64,000 nucleotides of DNA from positions 1,364,001 through 1,428,000 of the forward strand of contig OY282353.1 in the NCBI GenBank assembly GCA_958295465.1, read 5' to 3'. Position 1 is the stretch's first letter; each line of letters begins with the position of its first letter. Shown here piece after piece: positions 6,810 to 16,449 of this stretch. The stretch is from an uncultured Gammaproteobacteria bacterium. GTDB lineage: Bacteria > Pseudomonadota > Gammaproteobacteria > HK1. The notes under the pieces were generated by a model that ran no database searches, was not told where the DNA came from, and saw only the letters and a program-made list of their open reading frames with translations. Position numbers and translations under genes: made by a program.

Positions 6810-7100
6810 TCAGCTACCGGGCCAGGGGATGTCCCACAGGTACCTCGGTCTGCCGCCTGCCGCCTGCCGAAGCTCTCCTTCGTTCAATCCGGCGGCCGGC
6901 GGCAACACCAGGTGCGAGGTGTCCTGCATCTCCTCGTGCACCTCGATGGTGAAGTCCTCCGGGAGCGTCACCCCCAGCTCCGCCTCGATGGCGGCTTTGG
7001 GGTCGGAAACCAGCAATCCCCGAAACGCCTCGTCCGTGCATGCCTTGCTCACCAGATGCTCCCGTATCTCGGTTGCCGTCATCGTCTCTGTGCCCATCAC
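6810..7100 (-). CDS. NHLP-leader RiPP precursor 7 (divergent)
   Basis: 96-residue precursor from the same family but clearly diverged: leader [20 protein letters not shown], then [35 protein letters not shown] and AAGG; core [13 protein letters not shown] with two Trp and two Pro. A strong GAGAGGAG ribosome-binding site precedes both a GTG (7100) and an ATG (7097), either of which could start it. It is first in the leftward series. Leader similarity in the HLVLPP and GG regions is what a common protease or enzyme would need to see. Confidence 0.85.
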   Translation of the reverse strand: MMGTETMTATEIREHLVSKACTDEAFRGLLVSDPKAAIEAELGVTLPEDFTIEVHEEMQDTSHLVLPPAAGLNEGELRQAAGGRPRYLWDIPWPGS

Positions 7101-7236
7101 TCGATCTCCTCTCGGTTCGTGGGTCGGTGCGCGTCGCCCTTCCCGACATTTTCAACGTAGCAGACTCTCCGCCCTTCATTAACCCTAACTTCACTTCCTG
7201 CGCTCGCAGCCGGTACTTTCGTCATCATGGACATCT

Positions 7237-7690
7237 CTATCCCCCACCGAGCGCTTGCAGCGCCTGGTGCGCGCCACGCCCCGGTCGGAACCCATACGAG
7301 CACTCCATGAATGCCTGCCCCCGAGTCCCATCGGGAGTCCTGCTCGTACACCGGATCCAACACCATCAGCACCGCTCGCTGGAGCACCTTGTCCTCCAGC
7401 GTCGGAATCCCAATCGGGCGCGTCTTGCCCGTCCCCGGCTTGTCCAGGTGCACCCGGCGCACCGCCGGCGCCCGATACCGACCGGACCATTTCCCACCGC
7501 GGCGCCCGCGCCGCCTCTGCACGGTGGAGAAGACGAGACCTCCCAGGCTCCTGGACGACCCTCGCGTCCATGCCCTGCTCTTCGACCCCGGCGGAGCACC
7601 GGACCCAGACCCGTTCGGGACCGGGGATGGCGTCTTCCGCCATGCAAACGGCGGCGACTCCGCAAAGATGATTCTTTCGGGGCTCAATCA
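7237..7690 (-). pseudogene. ltrA: Group II intron reverse transcriptase, decayed fragment
   Basis: The reverse strand reads [10 protein letters not shown], then [20 protein letters not shown] and [11 protein letters not shown], a highly characteristic part of group II intron reverse transcriptases (fingers domain). After EQD the frame shifts; the expected continuation [20 protein letters not shown] is found in another frame and is then ended by a TAG near 7238. The active-site YADD region and the maturase and endonuclease domains are absent. It is a dead remnant, about 150 codons, of a mobile intron. Confidence 0.75.
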
Positions 7691-7853
7691 CGCGGCCTGC
7701 ACGCTCCCTGTGGACGCTTCGCAGCCGGGGTCACCCCCGAACCACGCAACACCCGGTTCCGGCTGGGGGCCAGCCTTGGCCGGTCAGGTCTCTCACCTGC
7801 TGGGCCGCATAGAAGGTTTCCGCCATGTCTCTCCCTCTACATGCCTTCCCCCT

Positions 7854-8693
7854 TCACCAAGCTTCGCCTGGCGCAATCGCATGTTTCTTTCTCCAGGCTC
7901 GTGCGGCTGGCTCGTTGCCGCGGGCGATGGCGTCGAGATACTTCCGCACCGTCGCCGAGAGGCCGAATTCCAGCGCATCGGCGATCAGCGCATGGCCGAT
8001 GGAGACCTCGGCGACGTCGCCGATGGCGATGAATGCCGCGAGATTGTCCAGGTTCAAGTCGTGGCCGGCATTGACACCGAGGCCGAGCTTCGACGCGCAC
8101 CGCGTGGCGTCGAGACAGGACTGCCGGCACGCGCGGGTGTCCGGGTGTCCGAGCCCATGATGCTCGGCGAGGTCGGCGTAGGGGCCGGTGTACAGTTCGA
8201 TGCGGTCCGCACCGCATTCCTTCGCGCGCGCGATCTGCTCCTCGATCGGATCCAAGAAGAGGCTCACGCGTACGCCCCAGCCCTGGTAGCGGGCGATGAT
8301 CTCCGCCACGCGCCCTGCTTCGGCGGGGTCGGTCAGATCCCAGCCGTGATCGGAGGTGAGCTGGGCGTCGGTGTCGGGGACCAGCGTCGCCTGCTGCGGG
8401 CGGGCGGTCTCGATGAGGTGGTCGAACCCCGGATAGCCGTTGTCGCGCGGCCCGGCCGCGGGATTGCCCTCGATGTTGAACTCGACGTGCGGGTATTCGG
8501 AGGCCAGGAGCCGCGCCAGCGCCTGAACGTCATCGGGCCGGATGTGCCGCTGATCGGGGCGCGGGTGCACGGTGATGCCCTGCGCGCCCGCGGCGATGAT
8601 GGTTCGCGCCGTTTCGAGGACGTCCGGCCGGCTCCCCTCGCGGGAGTTGCGCAGCCATGCGATCTTGTTGACGTTGACCGAGAGCGCGGTCAT
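7854..8693 (-). CDS. pdxJ: Pyridoxine 5'-phosphate synthase
   Basis: 279-residue cytosolic enzyme that closes the ring of vitamin B6, joining 1-deoxyxylulose 5-phosphate with 3-amino-2-oxopropyl phosphate. The TIM-barrel signature is clear: [13 protein letters not shown] at the N-terminus, [48 protein letters not shown] and [13 protein letters not shown]. It is slightly longer than the E. coli enzyme because of a C-terminal tail. Here it sits alone behind a DUF3179 gene; in E. coli it follows recO, which is not in this window. Confidence 0.95.
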   Translation of the reverse strand: MTALSVNVNKIAWLRNSREGSRPDVLETARTIIAAGAQGITVHPRPDQRHIRPDDVQALARLLASEYPHVEFNIEGNPAAGPRDNGYPGFDHLIETARPQQATLVPDTDAQLTSDHGWDLTDPAEAGRVAEIIARYQGWGVRVSLFLDPIEEQIARAKECGADRIELYTGPYADLAEHHGLGHPDTRACRQSCLDATRCASKLGLGVNAGHDLNLDNLAAFIAIGDVAEVSIGHALIADALEFGLSATVRKYLDAIARGNEPAARAWRKKHAIAPGEAW

Positions 8694-8720
8694 GGCCGGT
8701 CCCCGAAAGATTCGTCGATG

Positions 8721-10085
8721 CTACTGCACCAGGCGCGTGTGCGGGAACGCGGCGTACCAGCCGAACCAGAACGCGCGTTGTGCCGGGATGCGGTGGAGTA
8801 CCCGGCCGTCTTCGGCCGTGAGGGTGTGTTCGTCCATGGTCCAGGTCATGCCGGCGCCGTCCTCGGCGCTCCGGTCGCCATCGTACCCCGTGAACGTCAC
8901 GTCTTCGCTCGCGTACGCGCGGTTCGCCCCCGACGGATCGGTGAGCACCACGAGCGCGAGGTCCTCGACCGCATCGTGATGCACGGGATTCGCGGCGAGG
9001 AATCCGGCCGAGATCGCGAGCGGTCGATCGGGATGATCGGCGAGCAGCACGGTGAACACCTCATCCTTGTTCTTCAGGCGGGTGTCGAGGGCCGGCACCG
9101 CGAACATCACCTCGTCGGTCGCGAAGTAGTCGCGGTACGCGGCGCCCTCGTCGTAGTTGCGCTGGTGGCCGGTGTCGAGTGAAAGCACCCTGGTATCGGG
9201 ATGGCGCCGCCGCCACTCGCCCCAGGTGGTGGTCACCACGCTGCCGCGGTCGAGCACGATCCCCTTCCCGGCCAGTGGCCCGACCACCGGCGTGCCCCGC
9301 ATGGTGCTCCACATCGACTGGGTGGCCCGGTCGTACATGAGCTTGTTCGAACGGTAGAGGAAGCCGCTCGTGCCGAGGGCGTGGTTCACCCCCGCGTGCT
9401 CGGTGTGGAAGAGGATCACGGTGCCGCAGAGCGTGCAGTACACGCCCGCCACCGGCACGCCGCCGACCACGTCGACGAACATCTCGTGCCAGGCAAGGAT
9501 GCGCTTCGGGTAGGCGCGGGCGTCGCCGTTGACCGAGATGCCGAACACGATGTGGTGGTCTTCGAGGTACCCGATTTCGTCCGCGGCGAGCATCGCCGGG
9601 TTGCGCAGCGGCGGGATGCCGTCCTGCCTGACGCCGCCCCACGCGATCTCGTCGAGCCGGATCAGCGGCTCGCCCACGTCTTCGAAGTATGCCGAGAAAC
9701 GCGGATCGACAAAGCTGTAAAGCGCGGCCTTGAAGGCGGCGTAGCGTGGATGCCGCGCCTCGGGCGCATTCCACATCGCCCGCTGCCATGCGCCGAGGTC
9801 GTAGCCGTGCTCCCCGCCAACCTTGTCCTCGACGAGCTGCATCAGGGTGGCGGAGACCGCCGGATTGCGGATCAGGCGCATGACCTCGAGCACCATCGAC
9901 AGGTACGACGGCTCCCAGGTCGCCTCGATCAGATCCATGGCGTCGACGATGTCGCCTTCCTCCCCGGCGACGAGGGTGAGGAACGCCCGGGTGACGGTGC
10001 GCTCCGCGACCTCGGCCCGTGGGGGCGCGGCAGCGGCGAGCAGGAGCAAGCCGAAAGCGATGGCGAGGAAACGGGTGGCGGACAT
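8721..10085 (-). CDS. DUF3179 exported protein
   Basis: 454-residue protein of unknown activity with an N-terminal signal-like segment (FLAIAFGLLLLAAAAPP). Motifs typical of DUF3179 are RAYPKRILAWHEMFVD, the paired cysteines of YCTLCGTVILF, and SGFLYRSNKLMYDRATQSMW followed by RGTPVVGPLAG. The start at 10085 is chosen because GGAG lies about 7 nt upstream and the signal segment begins there; the longer open frame to 10238 would bury the signal. The Cys-x-x-Cys pair in a periplasmic protein suggests metal or haem binding or redox, but the role is not known. It is co-directional with pdxJ, 27 nt away. Confidence 0.85.
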   Translation of the reverse strand: MSATRFLAIAFGLLLLAAAAPPRAEVAERTVTRAFLTLVAGEEGDIVDAMDLIEATWEPSYLSMVLEVMRLIRNPAVSATLMQLVEDKVGGEHGYDLGAWQRAMWNAPEARHPRYAAFKAALYSFVDPRFSAYFEDVGEPLIRLDEIAWGGVRQDGIPPLRNPAMLAADEIGYLEDHHIVFGISVNGDARAYPKRILAWHEMFVDVVGGVPVAGVYCTLCGTVILFHTEHAGVNHALGTSGFLYRSNKLMYDRATQSMWSTMRGTPVVGPLAGKGIVLDRGSVVTTTWGEWRRRHPDTRVLSLDTGHQRNYDEGAAYRDYFATDEVMFAVPALDTRLKNKDEVFTVLLADHPDRPLAISAGFLAANPVHHDAVEDLALVVLTDPSGANRAYASEDVTFTGYDGDRSAEDGAGMTWTMDEHTLTAEDGRVLHRIPAQRAFWFGWYAAFPHTRLVQ

Positions 10086-10248
10086 GAACGGCTCCGAAGG
10101 GTCCGGTGTCGGGTGAAGACCATCACTCATGACGAGTCGCTCGCGGCCCGGGCGTTCGACGAGCCCGGACCGCCCACCGCCCGAAAGGCGGTCCGGAGCC
10201 GGCTCCGGCATCGATATCACCTCTTCTCCGGACTTCACGGGCGAGGCA

Positions 10249-11727
10249 CTACGGTGGGGCCAGCCCCAGGTTCACCGTCACGCACTTCTTCTGGGTGAAG
10301 CTGTCGAGCATGCCCTCCAGCGAGAACTCCCGCCCGATCCCGCTCTGCTTGACGCCGCCGTAGGACTGGCCCAGCACCTGCCCCGCGCCCTGGTTGACCT
10401 GCACCCAGCCCGCTTCGACCCGGTGTGCGGTACGCAGCGCCTGCCCGATGTCCCGCGACCACACGAACGCCGCGAGCCCGTAGTGGCTGTCGTTCGCCAT
10501 GCGGATCGCATCGCCGACGTCCTCCCAGCGGATGGCCACGAGCACGGGGCCGAAGATCTCCTCGCGGGCGAGGCGCCAGTCGTTCGACGCATCGGCGAAG
10601 ATGGTGGGGCGGGCGAAGAACCCCTCGCTCAGCGGACCGGTCTCGGGCGGAAGGCCGCCCATCGCGAGCCGCGCGTCCGAACGCCCGAGTCCTTCCTCGA
10701 TGTAGCCGCATACCTTCGTGAACTGCTTCTCGTTGATGATGGCGCCCATGTCGGTGGACTCGTCGAGCGGATCGCCGAGCCTGAGCTTCGAGGTGCGGGC
10801 GACGAGCTTCTCCAGGAACTCGTCGAAGATGCTCGCATGCAGAAAGAGGCGCGAGCCGGCGGTGCACGACTGGCTCTGCCGGGTGAAGCGCATCGCGCCG
10901 ATGATGCCCTCGACCGCCCAGTCCTCGTTCGCGTCCGGGAACACGATCGAGGGGCTCTTGCCGCCGAGCTCCAGCGACACCGGCACGACGCGCCGGGCCG
11001 CCTGTTCCATGATGAGCTTCCCGACCTCGGTGGAGCCGGTGAAGGACAGCTTGCGCACGCCGGGATGGGCCCCGAGCGCCGCGCCGCAGTCGTGGCCGTA
11101 TCCGGTCAGGACGTTGAGCACCCCGGGCGGCAGATGCTCCTGGCACGTTCCGGCGAGCATGAGCACCCCGAGCGGCGCGTCTTCGGCCGCCTTCAGCACC
11201 ACCGTGTTCCCGGTGCAGAGCGCCGGCGCGATCTTGAGCGCCGCGAGCAGCACCGGCGCGTTCCACGGGATGATCGCGCCCACCACCCCGATGGGCTCGC
11301 GCCGCGTATAGCTCAGCAGATGCTCGCCGAGCGGCAGGGTCTCGCCCTTGAGCTCGCTCGCGAGACCGCCGAAGTAGCGGAAGACGTCGGCCGTCAACCC
11401 CGCTTCCGGCCGTGCCTGGGTACGCAATGCGTTGCCGGTCTCGGTGGCGACGGTGCGCGCGAGCTCCTCGGTCTTCGCCTCGACGGAATCGGCAATTCGG
11501 AGCAGCATCCGGCCGCGCTCGCGCGGAGGCACGTCGCGCCAGCTCGCGAACGCCGCGGCCGCGGCCTTCACCGCTCGATCGACATCCTCGGCGCCGGCGC
11601 GCGGCACATGGGCGAAGATGCTCCGGTTCGCGGGGTTCAGGATGGGGATGGTTGCGCCCGAAGTGCTGTCGACGCGCTCACCCGCGAGGAGCATTCGGGC
11701 AGGGTCGGGAACGCGGGATTCCTGCAT
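10249..11727 (-). CDS. NAD(P)-dependent aldehyde dehydrogenase
   Basis: 492 residues, normal length for the family. NAD-binding and catalytic signatures are complete: IGVVGAIIPWNAPV, FTGSTEVGKLI, LELGGKSP (catalytic Glu), QSCTAGSR (catalytic Cys) and EEIFGPVL. It oxidises an aldehyde to a carboxylate; the substrate cannot be told from sequence. The start at 11727 gives the usual N-terminus; an upstream open extension to 11922 is low-complexity and unlikely. It runs in the same direction as the DUF3179 gene 163 nt away, so co-transcription is possible but not shown. Confidence 0.92.
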   Translation of the reverse strand: MQESRVPDPARMLLAGERVDSTSGATIPILNPANRSIFAHVPRAGAEDVDRAVKAAAAAFASWRDVPPRERGRMLLRIADSVEAKTEELARTVATETGNALRTQARPEAGLTADVFRYFGGLASELKGETLPLGEHLLSYTRREPIGVVGAIIPWNAPVLLAALKIAPALCTGNTVVLKAAEDAPLGVLMLAGTCQEHLPPGVLNVLTGYGHDCGAALGAHPGVRKLSFTGSTEVGKLIMEQAARRVVPVSLELGGKSPSIVFPDANEDWAVEGIIGAMRFTRQSQSCTAGSRLFLHASIFDEFLEKLVARTSKLRLGDPLDESTDMGAIINEKQFTKVCGYIEEGLGRSDARLAMGGLPPETGPLSEGFFARPTIFADASNDWRLAREEIFGPVLVAIRWEDVGDAIRMANDSHYGLAAFVWSRDIGQALRTAHRVEAGWVQVNQGAGQVLGQSYGGVKQSGIGREFSLEGMLDSFTQKKCVTVNLGLAPP

Positions 11728-12187
11728 GGTTGCAGTGCTCTGGTTCGGAGATGGGGAAGCGTGCACCGGCGGCAGTGCGTGATCAACCGATCGGACACCC
11801 GGCGGCAGGGGCGTCGGTGGACGTCTGTCGACCGCGTCCTTTCCGGACAACCGATCCGCCGGGCTCGGCCCTGCCCCCGCGGTACCCCGCCGGCAGCACC
11901 GACTCGGGTGATCGTTTCGCAATCCTCCGGGACAAGGGCGAGATCATCACCCGCCGCGGTCTCGCGAGATCCGCACGTGGGCAAGTCGCTGATTTCTTGC
12001 GTGTCCGGTGCACGGCCGTCCTGCGCCTGCCCTCGCGCCAGATGTTCCACCGGACCGAGGACACCGAACAGGTGCGATTCGGCATCGTGCAGGTCTTCGT
12101 GCACACTCTTTGCGTGCGCTCGGGAATTGCCTTGCACGCGCGGTTCGGGCATACCGGAGGCCGTACCCGGCCATAGAGATATCCGGT
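11728..12187. other. Divergent intergenic region, no gene seen
   Basis: 460 bp between the leftward aldehyde dehydrogenase and the rightward thioesterase. Open frames on both strands have no recognisable protein features. It should contain the promoters of both genes; I see no strong -35/-10 pair. Confidence 0.4.
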
Positions 12188-12706
12188 ATGACCGATTTCG
12201 ATGCGCATGACCTGACCAGGGGCCTGAACGGACTGCTCGGGTTCCGCCTCGTCGAGTGGCGCGAGGGATTCGCGCGGGTCACCGTGGACCTCGACGAGCG
12301 TCACAAGAACCGACAGGACGGCCTCCACGGCGGGGTCACCGCGGCCCTCGTCGACGCGGCGACGGGCTATTGCGGCATCTACGAACCGGACCCGGAGAAG
12401 CGGCGCGGCAACGTCACCGTCTCCCTGAACGTGAACTTCACGGGCCGCCCGAAAGGCACCAGCCTGACCTGCACCGCCGAGATGCTCCGGGCCGGGCGGC
12501 GCATCTACTTTGCAACGGCTCGGGTACATGACGACACCGGCAACCTGATCGCCAGCGCCGAGGCCGTCTACGCCTACGTCGACCGTGACCACGGGCCTCG
12601 CGGTACAGGCGGACAGGCGCCTCCGCGGCCGGCTCCCTCGTCGGGACCCGTCACCGGCCCCCCGTCGAGGCGGGATCCGGCGAAGGACCGGGTTCGCAGC
12701 GCCTGA
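12188..12706 (+). CDS. PaaI-type hotdog thioesterase
   Basis: 172-residue protein with the PaaI/thioesterase hotdog core: LDERHKNRQDGLHGGVTAAL followed by VDAATGYCGIY, then VTVSLNVNFTGRPKGTSL and ATARVHDDTGNLIA. HGGVTAALVD carries the helix and catalytic loop of this fold, which hydrolyses acyl-CoA thioesters. The start ATG at 12188 is chosen because homology begins there; a longer open frame upstream is Arg-rich. The last 30 residues are Pro/Gly-rich and outside the domain. The next gene, a PLP enzyme, begins 66 nt downstream. Confidence 0.88.
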   Translation: MTDFDAHDLTRGLNGLLGFRLVEWREGFARVTVDLDERHKNRQDGLHGGVTAALVDAATGYCGIYEPDPEKRRGNVTVSLNVNFTGRPKGTSLTCTAEMLRAGRRIYFATARVHDDTGNLIASAEAVYAYVDRDHGPRGTGGQAPPRPAPSSGPVTGPPSRRDPAKDRVRSA

Positions 12707-12771
12707 GCCCCGAGGCCGGCGGCGTCCGGTATCATCGCGCCTCGCCACTTCTTCATGCCGACGGAGGCGTC

Positions 12772-13815
12772 ATGCCGAGACCGCTCGCCGGTATCGACGA
12801 CTACCCGAGGGTCCGGCTCGGCCATGTCCCGACCCCGCTCGACGCCGCCCCCCATCTCGGAGCCGCCCTCGGCATCGAGCTGTGGGTCAAGCGTGACGAC
12901 TGCACCGGTCTTGCGATGGGAGGGAACAAGGTGCGCCAGCTCGAGTTCTACCTCGGGGAGGCGCAGGCGCGCGACGCCGACACCGTGCTCATCACCGGGG
13001 CGGTGCAGTCGAACTTCGTCCGGCTCGCCGCGGCCGGCGCATGCCGGCTCGGGATGGACGTCCATATCCAGCTCGAAGAGCGGGTGGACGACGCCGACGA
13101 GCTCTACCGCACTTCCGGCAACGTGCTGCTCGACCGGCTGCTGGGCGCAACCCTGCATTCGTTTCCGGCCGGCGAGGACGAGGCGGCGGCGGATGCCGCC
13201 CTCGAACGCCTCGCCGGCTCGCTCGCGGGCGAGGGTCGCAAGCCCTACGTGATCCATCTCGGCATCGACCATCCGCCGCTCGGCGGGCTCGGCTACGTCG
13301 TCGCCGCCAACGAGGTGATGGAGCAGGCCAGGGCGCGGGGCTTCGGGTTCGACGCGGTGGTCTGCGCTTCGGGGAGCGCACTCACCCACGCCGGCGCCCT
13401 GGTGGGACTGCGTGCCATCGGCGAAACGATGCCGGTGCATGGGGTCTGTGTGCGCCGGGATGCGTCCCGGCAACGCCCGCGGGTTTCGAAGCGGGCGGCG
13501 GAGCTCGCGGCGATGATCGGCCGGTCCGAGGTATTCGCCGAACACGACGTCGACGTGAGCGACGAGGTGTATCCGCCCGGTTACGGCAAGCTCAACGAGG
13601 CGACGCACGAGGCGATGTGGATGGCGGCGCGGTGCGAAGCTCTGCTCCTCGACCCGGTGTACACGGGCAAGGCGATGGCGGGCCTCATTGCGCACGTGCG
13701 CGCGGGGCGGATCGCCGCGGGAAGCCGCGTACTCTTCCTCCACACCGGTGGGCTGCCCGGTATCTTCGCGTACGCGGCCAGGCTCGATCCATGGCTCTCG
13801 GGCGCGAACGCCTGA
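12772..13815 (+). CDS. D-cysteine desulfhydrase / ACC deaminase-like PLP enzyme
   Basis: 347-residue fold-type II PLP enzyme. The PLP lysine is in GGNKVRQLEFYL, the substrate loop in TGAVQSNFVRLAAA, and the phosphate-binding and C-terminal parts are recognisable (CASGSALTHAGALVG; LDPVYTGKAMAGL; LFLHTGGLPGIFAY). The family converts D-cysteine to pyruvate, sulphide and ammonia, or opens aminocyclopropane-carboxylate; the two cannot be separated reliably by eye. ATG at 12772 follows GGAGGCGTC, a good ribosome-binding site. Confidence 0.88.
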   Translation: MPRPLAGIDDYPRVRLGHVPTPLDAAPHLGAALGIELWVKRDDCTGLAMGGNKVRQLEFYLGEAQARDADTVLITGAVQSNFVRLAAAGACRLGMDVHIQLEERVDDADELYRTSGNVLLDRLLGATLHSFPAGEDEAAADAALERLAGSLAGEGRKPYVIHLGIDHPPLGGLGYVVAANEVMEQARARGFGFDAVVCASGSALTHAGALVGLRAIGETMPVHGVCVRRDASRQRPRVSKRAAELAAMIGRSEVFAEHDVDVSDEVYPPGYGKLNEATHEAMWMAARCEALLLDPVYTGKAMAGLIAHVRAGRIAAGSRVLFLHTGGLPGIFAYAARLDPWLSGANA

Positions 13816-13975
13816 CCAGCGATCGCGGCACGATGGACGCCCGCCGCCGCCAATCCCTCGATGCGGAGCACGGCGACCGCGCGGCCCCATGCTTCACGGG
13901 CTCGACGCGCCGCGATGCACCGGGCGCGCGGGGCGCCGGCGCGAGGCCCATGCCGGTGGTCGGCCGCATCCGGCG

Positions 13976-15097
13976 TCAGGCGCGACTCCGATAGTCCCGA
14001 ATCACGTCCGGGTCGGGCTCGACGCCGAGGCCGGGTCCGGTGGGGATCCGGAACCGGCCGCCTTCGACGGGGGAGACGAAGTCCGGGTACAGCGTCGCCT
14101 CGAGCCGGGTGTAGAAGCGCTCGATCCAGCCCCCGCCGGGGCCGCCGGTGAGAGGCATCGCGGCCAGGAGCTGCAAGGTTGCGAGCCAGCCCGGGCCGAA
14201 GTAGGGTGAATGCGGCATCACCGCCACCCCGCGGGCTTCGGCGAGCGCAAGCACCTTCAGGAACTCGGTGACGCCGCCCACCTTGGTCACGCTCGGCTGC
14301 ACGTAGCGCGCCGCCCCCGCCTCGATCATGCTCCGGAACTCGAACGCGGTGCAGGCGTTCTCGCCGCATGCGAGATCGACCCCGGACTCACGCTGGAGGC
14401 GCGCGAGCGCCGGGAAGTCCTCCGGCGGAAAGATCGGCTCTTCCAGCCAGTGCAGGTCGCAGGTCTTGAGCCGGGCCGCCATGTCCCGCGCCTGGGACGG
14501 CGTCCACGGGCAGTTCGTGTCCACGCACAGCGGCACCCCATCCCCCATCGCCTCCCGTGCTGCCGCCACCTCGGACATACCCGTCTCGTGGAGCTTGACG
14601 GCGGGGTAGCCTTCGTCGAGCGCAACGCTCACCTTCGCCGCGACGAGCTCCCGATCGCGGTATTTGAGAAGGCTGGCGTACCCGGGGACGAGCGGCGGGG
14701 AGGCAGGTCCTCCGAGAAGCTGTCCGAGTGGTACCCCGGCCCGCTTCGCGGCGAGATCCCAGAGCGCGATGTCGATGGCGGAGATCCCGAACATGGTGAT
14801 GCCGTAGCGTCCGAAGAGGTGCAGTGCCTGCTGCAGCTCACGCATCAGGGAGGTGATGCCGGTGGCGTCGCGCCCGATCAGGATCGGCGCCACCGTCGCG
14901 TCGATCACCGCCTGGACGGCCGGCGTGCAGTTGTAGCTGAACGCCTCTCCCCAGCCGATCGACCCGTCCTCGGTCTCGACCCGCACCAGGAGGATGTCGA
15001 GGGCGTCCCACGCGCGTCCGCCCCAGGCCGGGGGCGGTCCGTCATGTTCGTGTGGAATCGCGAGAGGGATGGTCTCGATACGAGCAATTTTCAACAT
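13976..15097 (-). CDS. Enolase-superfamily (mandelate racemase/MLE-like) enzyme
   Basis: 373 residues with the two-domain enolase-superfamily layout. The N-terminal capping domain carries IGWGEAFSYN. The barrel has the base motif VKLHETG (Lys-x-His), and the three metal ligands are expected in CVDTNCPW, WLEEPI and GENACTA, followed by QPSVTKVGGVTEF and MPHSPYFGPG. It abstracts the alpha-proton of a carboxylate, as sugar-acid dehydratases and racemases do; the Lys-x-His base differs from the Lys-x-Lys of muconate lactonising enzymes, and the substrate is unknown. It is convergent with the PLP enzyme gene. Confidence 0.88.
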   Translation of the reverse strand: MLKIARIETIPLAIPHEHDGPPPAWGGRAWDALDILLVRVETEDGSIGWGEAFSYNCTPAVQAVIDATVAPILIGRDATGITSLMRELQQALHLFGRYGITMFGISAIDIALWDLAAKRAGVPLGQLLGGPASPPLVPGYASLLKYRDRELVAAKVSVALDEGYPAVKLHETGMSEVAAAREAMGDGVPLCVDTNCPWTPSQARDMAARLKTCDLHWLEEPIFPPEDFPALARLQRESGVDLACGENACTAFEFRSMIEAGAARYVQPSVTKVGGVTEFLKVLALAEARGVAVMPHSPYFGPGWLATLQLLAAMPLTGGPGGGWIERFYTRLEATLYPDFVSPVEGGRFRIPTGPGLGVEPDPDVIRDYRSRA

Positions 15098-15392
15098 GAT
15101 GGCTCCTCCTGGCTCTTCACGTCATGCAGTGGCGACGTCGATGCGCATCCCTCGATGCCGCGTGATGGAAGACGCCGGCCGCGACGCCCTCGAGTCATTC
15201 GGTGGCGGTGGCGGCGGCGATCGATGCCCAGTCAGCCGGGTCGTGCACGCGGGGTCTCCGGTCCGCGGGTGCATCGCTGGTGGCCGACTCGACGATGGCC
15301 GGGCCGTCCCGGCAACTTGCGAGACCTGTTTCATGCAGGAAATGAGGAGGGCTCCGAGGCGGGGGACGGCCTCCTCCGCTCGGCAGGGCCGG
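15098..15392. other. Intergenic, no gene seen
   Basis: About 295 bp between ftsX and the enolase-superfamily gene, both read leftward. A reverse-strand open piece (AIVESATSDAPADRRPRV) has no match I recognise. The upstream signals of the enolase-superfamily gene should be here. Confidence 0.35.
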
Positions 15393-16430
15393 CTACCGGG
15401 GCATGGATTCCTCGGTGAGCTCCCGGGCGACCGCGATCCAGGCGCCTCCGAGCCCGAGCAGTCCCCCGGCGGCAATGACCACGACGGCACTCCACGGTTG
15501 CAGTCCGACGAGCTCGAAATCGCTCGAGTACAGCATCACCAGACGCTCCACCGGTCCCGCCACCAGCCGGGTCGTGCCGGCCACGAGCAAGCATGCGATT
15601 CCGCCCGCGGTGAGGCCATACCAGAGGCCGATGTACAGAAAGGGCCGTCGGATGAACGCATCCGTCGCGCCGAAGAGGCGGATGATCCCGATTTCCTCAC
15701 GGCGACTCTCGATGCCGAGGCGGATGGTGTTCCCCGAGATGAGCAGTATCCCGAGCCCGAGCATCACGAACAGGGCCTGGGTGATTCGGCGCAGTGTCTC
15801 GATGATTGCCGCGAGACGGTCGACCCACACCAGGTCGATCTCCACGAAGTCCACCTCGCTCTGGGCAGATAACCGGTCCCGTAACGCGGCCAGGGTCGCG
15901 CGGTCCGGCGTTTCGATGCGCGGCGTGACGACGATCAGGTCCGGTAACGGGTTCTCCCCTTCGAAGAGGACCTGTACGTCGTCGAATCCCGTCATTCGCT
16001 GATACTCCGCGAGCGCTTCGGCCCGGGTGACGACACGCACCTGCCGCACTGTATCCCACCGGCGCAGGGCGGCGGCGATCGACGCCGTCTGCGACTCGTC
16101 GATATCGTGTCGGAGAAACACCGTGAGCTGCGCGTTGCGGTCCACCCCCCCCATCGCGCGATGCGCGTTGTCCAGCATGATGTAGAGTGCGAACGGGAAC
16201 GAGAGGGCGACCGCGGCCGCGAGCACGGTGACGCTCGTCGCGATGGGTCTGCGCATCAGGCGCCCAAGGGAGGAAACGGCCGACTGGCCGTGCCCGGCCA
16301 TCCATACAGAAAGATCGAAGGTCGTCCCGGGAGACAGGTCGAACGTCCCTCTTCTTAGGTGTAAACGCTTGCTCACGGTACTCCCGGTCCGCTTGCGACG
16401 GCAGGCCGAGCCGGCCTCCTTTCGATGCAA
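15393..16430 (-). CDS. ftsX: Cell-division protein FtsX
   Basis: 345-residue inner-membrane protein, partner of the ATPase FtsE at the division site, where the complex activates cell-wall hydrolases. Topology is typical: one membrane segment near residues 67-88 (TSVTVLAAAVALSFPFALYI), a large periplasmic domain with VFLRHDIDESQTASIAAALR, then three membrane segments in the C-terminal half (LFVMLGLGILLISGNTIRLG; IGLWYGLTAGGIACLLVAG; SAVVVIAAGGLLGLGGAWIA). The motif RREEIGIIRLFGATDAFIRR is diagnostic. A GTG at 16376 preceded by GGGAG may be the true start instead of the ATG at 16430. It follows ftsE by 19 nt. Confidence 0.93.
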   Translation of the reverse strand: MHRKEAGSACRRKRTGSTVSKRLHLRRGTFDLSPGTTFDLSVWMAGHGQSAVSSLGRLMRRPIATSVTVLAAAVALSFPFALYIMLDNAHRAMGGVDRNAQLTVFLRHDIDESQTASIAAALRRWDTVRQVRVVTRAEALAEYQRMTGFDDVQVLFEGENPLPDLIVVTPRIETPDRATLAALRDRLSAQSEVDFVEIDLVWVDRLAAIIETLRRITQALFVMLGLGILLISGNTIRLGIESRREEIGIIRLFGATDAFIRRPFLYIGLWYGLTAGGIACLLVAGTTRLVAGPVERLVMLYSSDFELVGLQPWSAVVVIAAGGLLGLGGAWIAVARELTEESMPR

Positions 16431-16449
16431 CCATTCACTTGTACATCAG

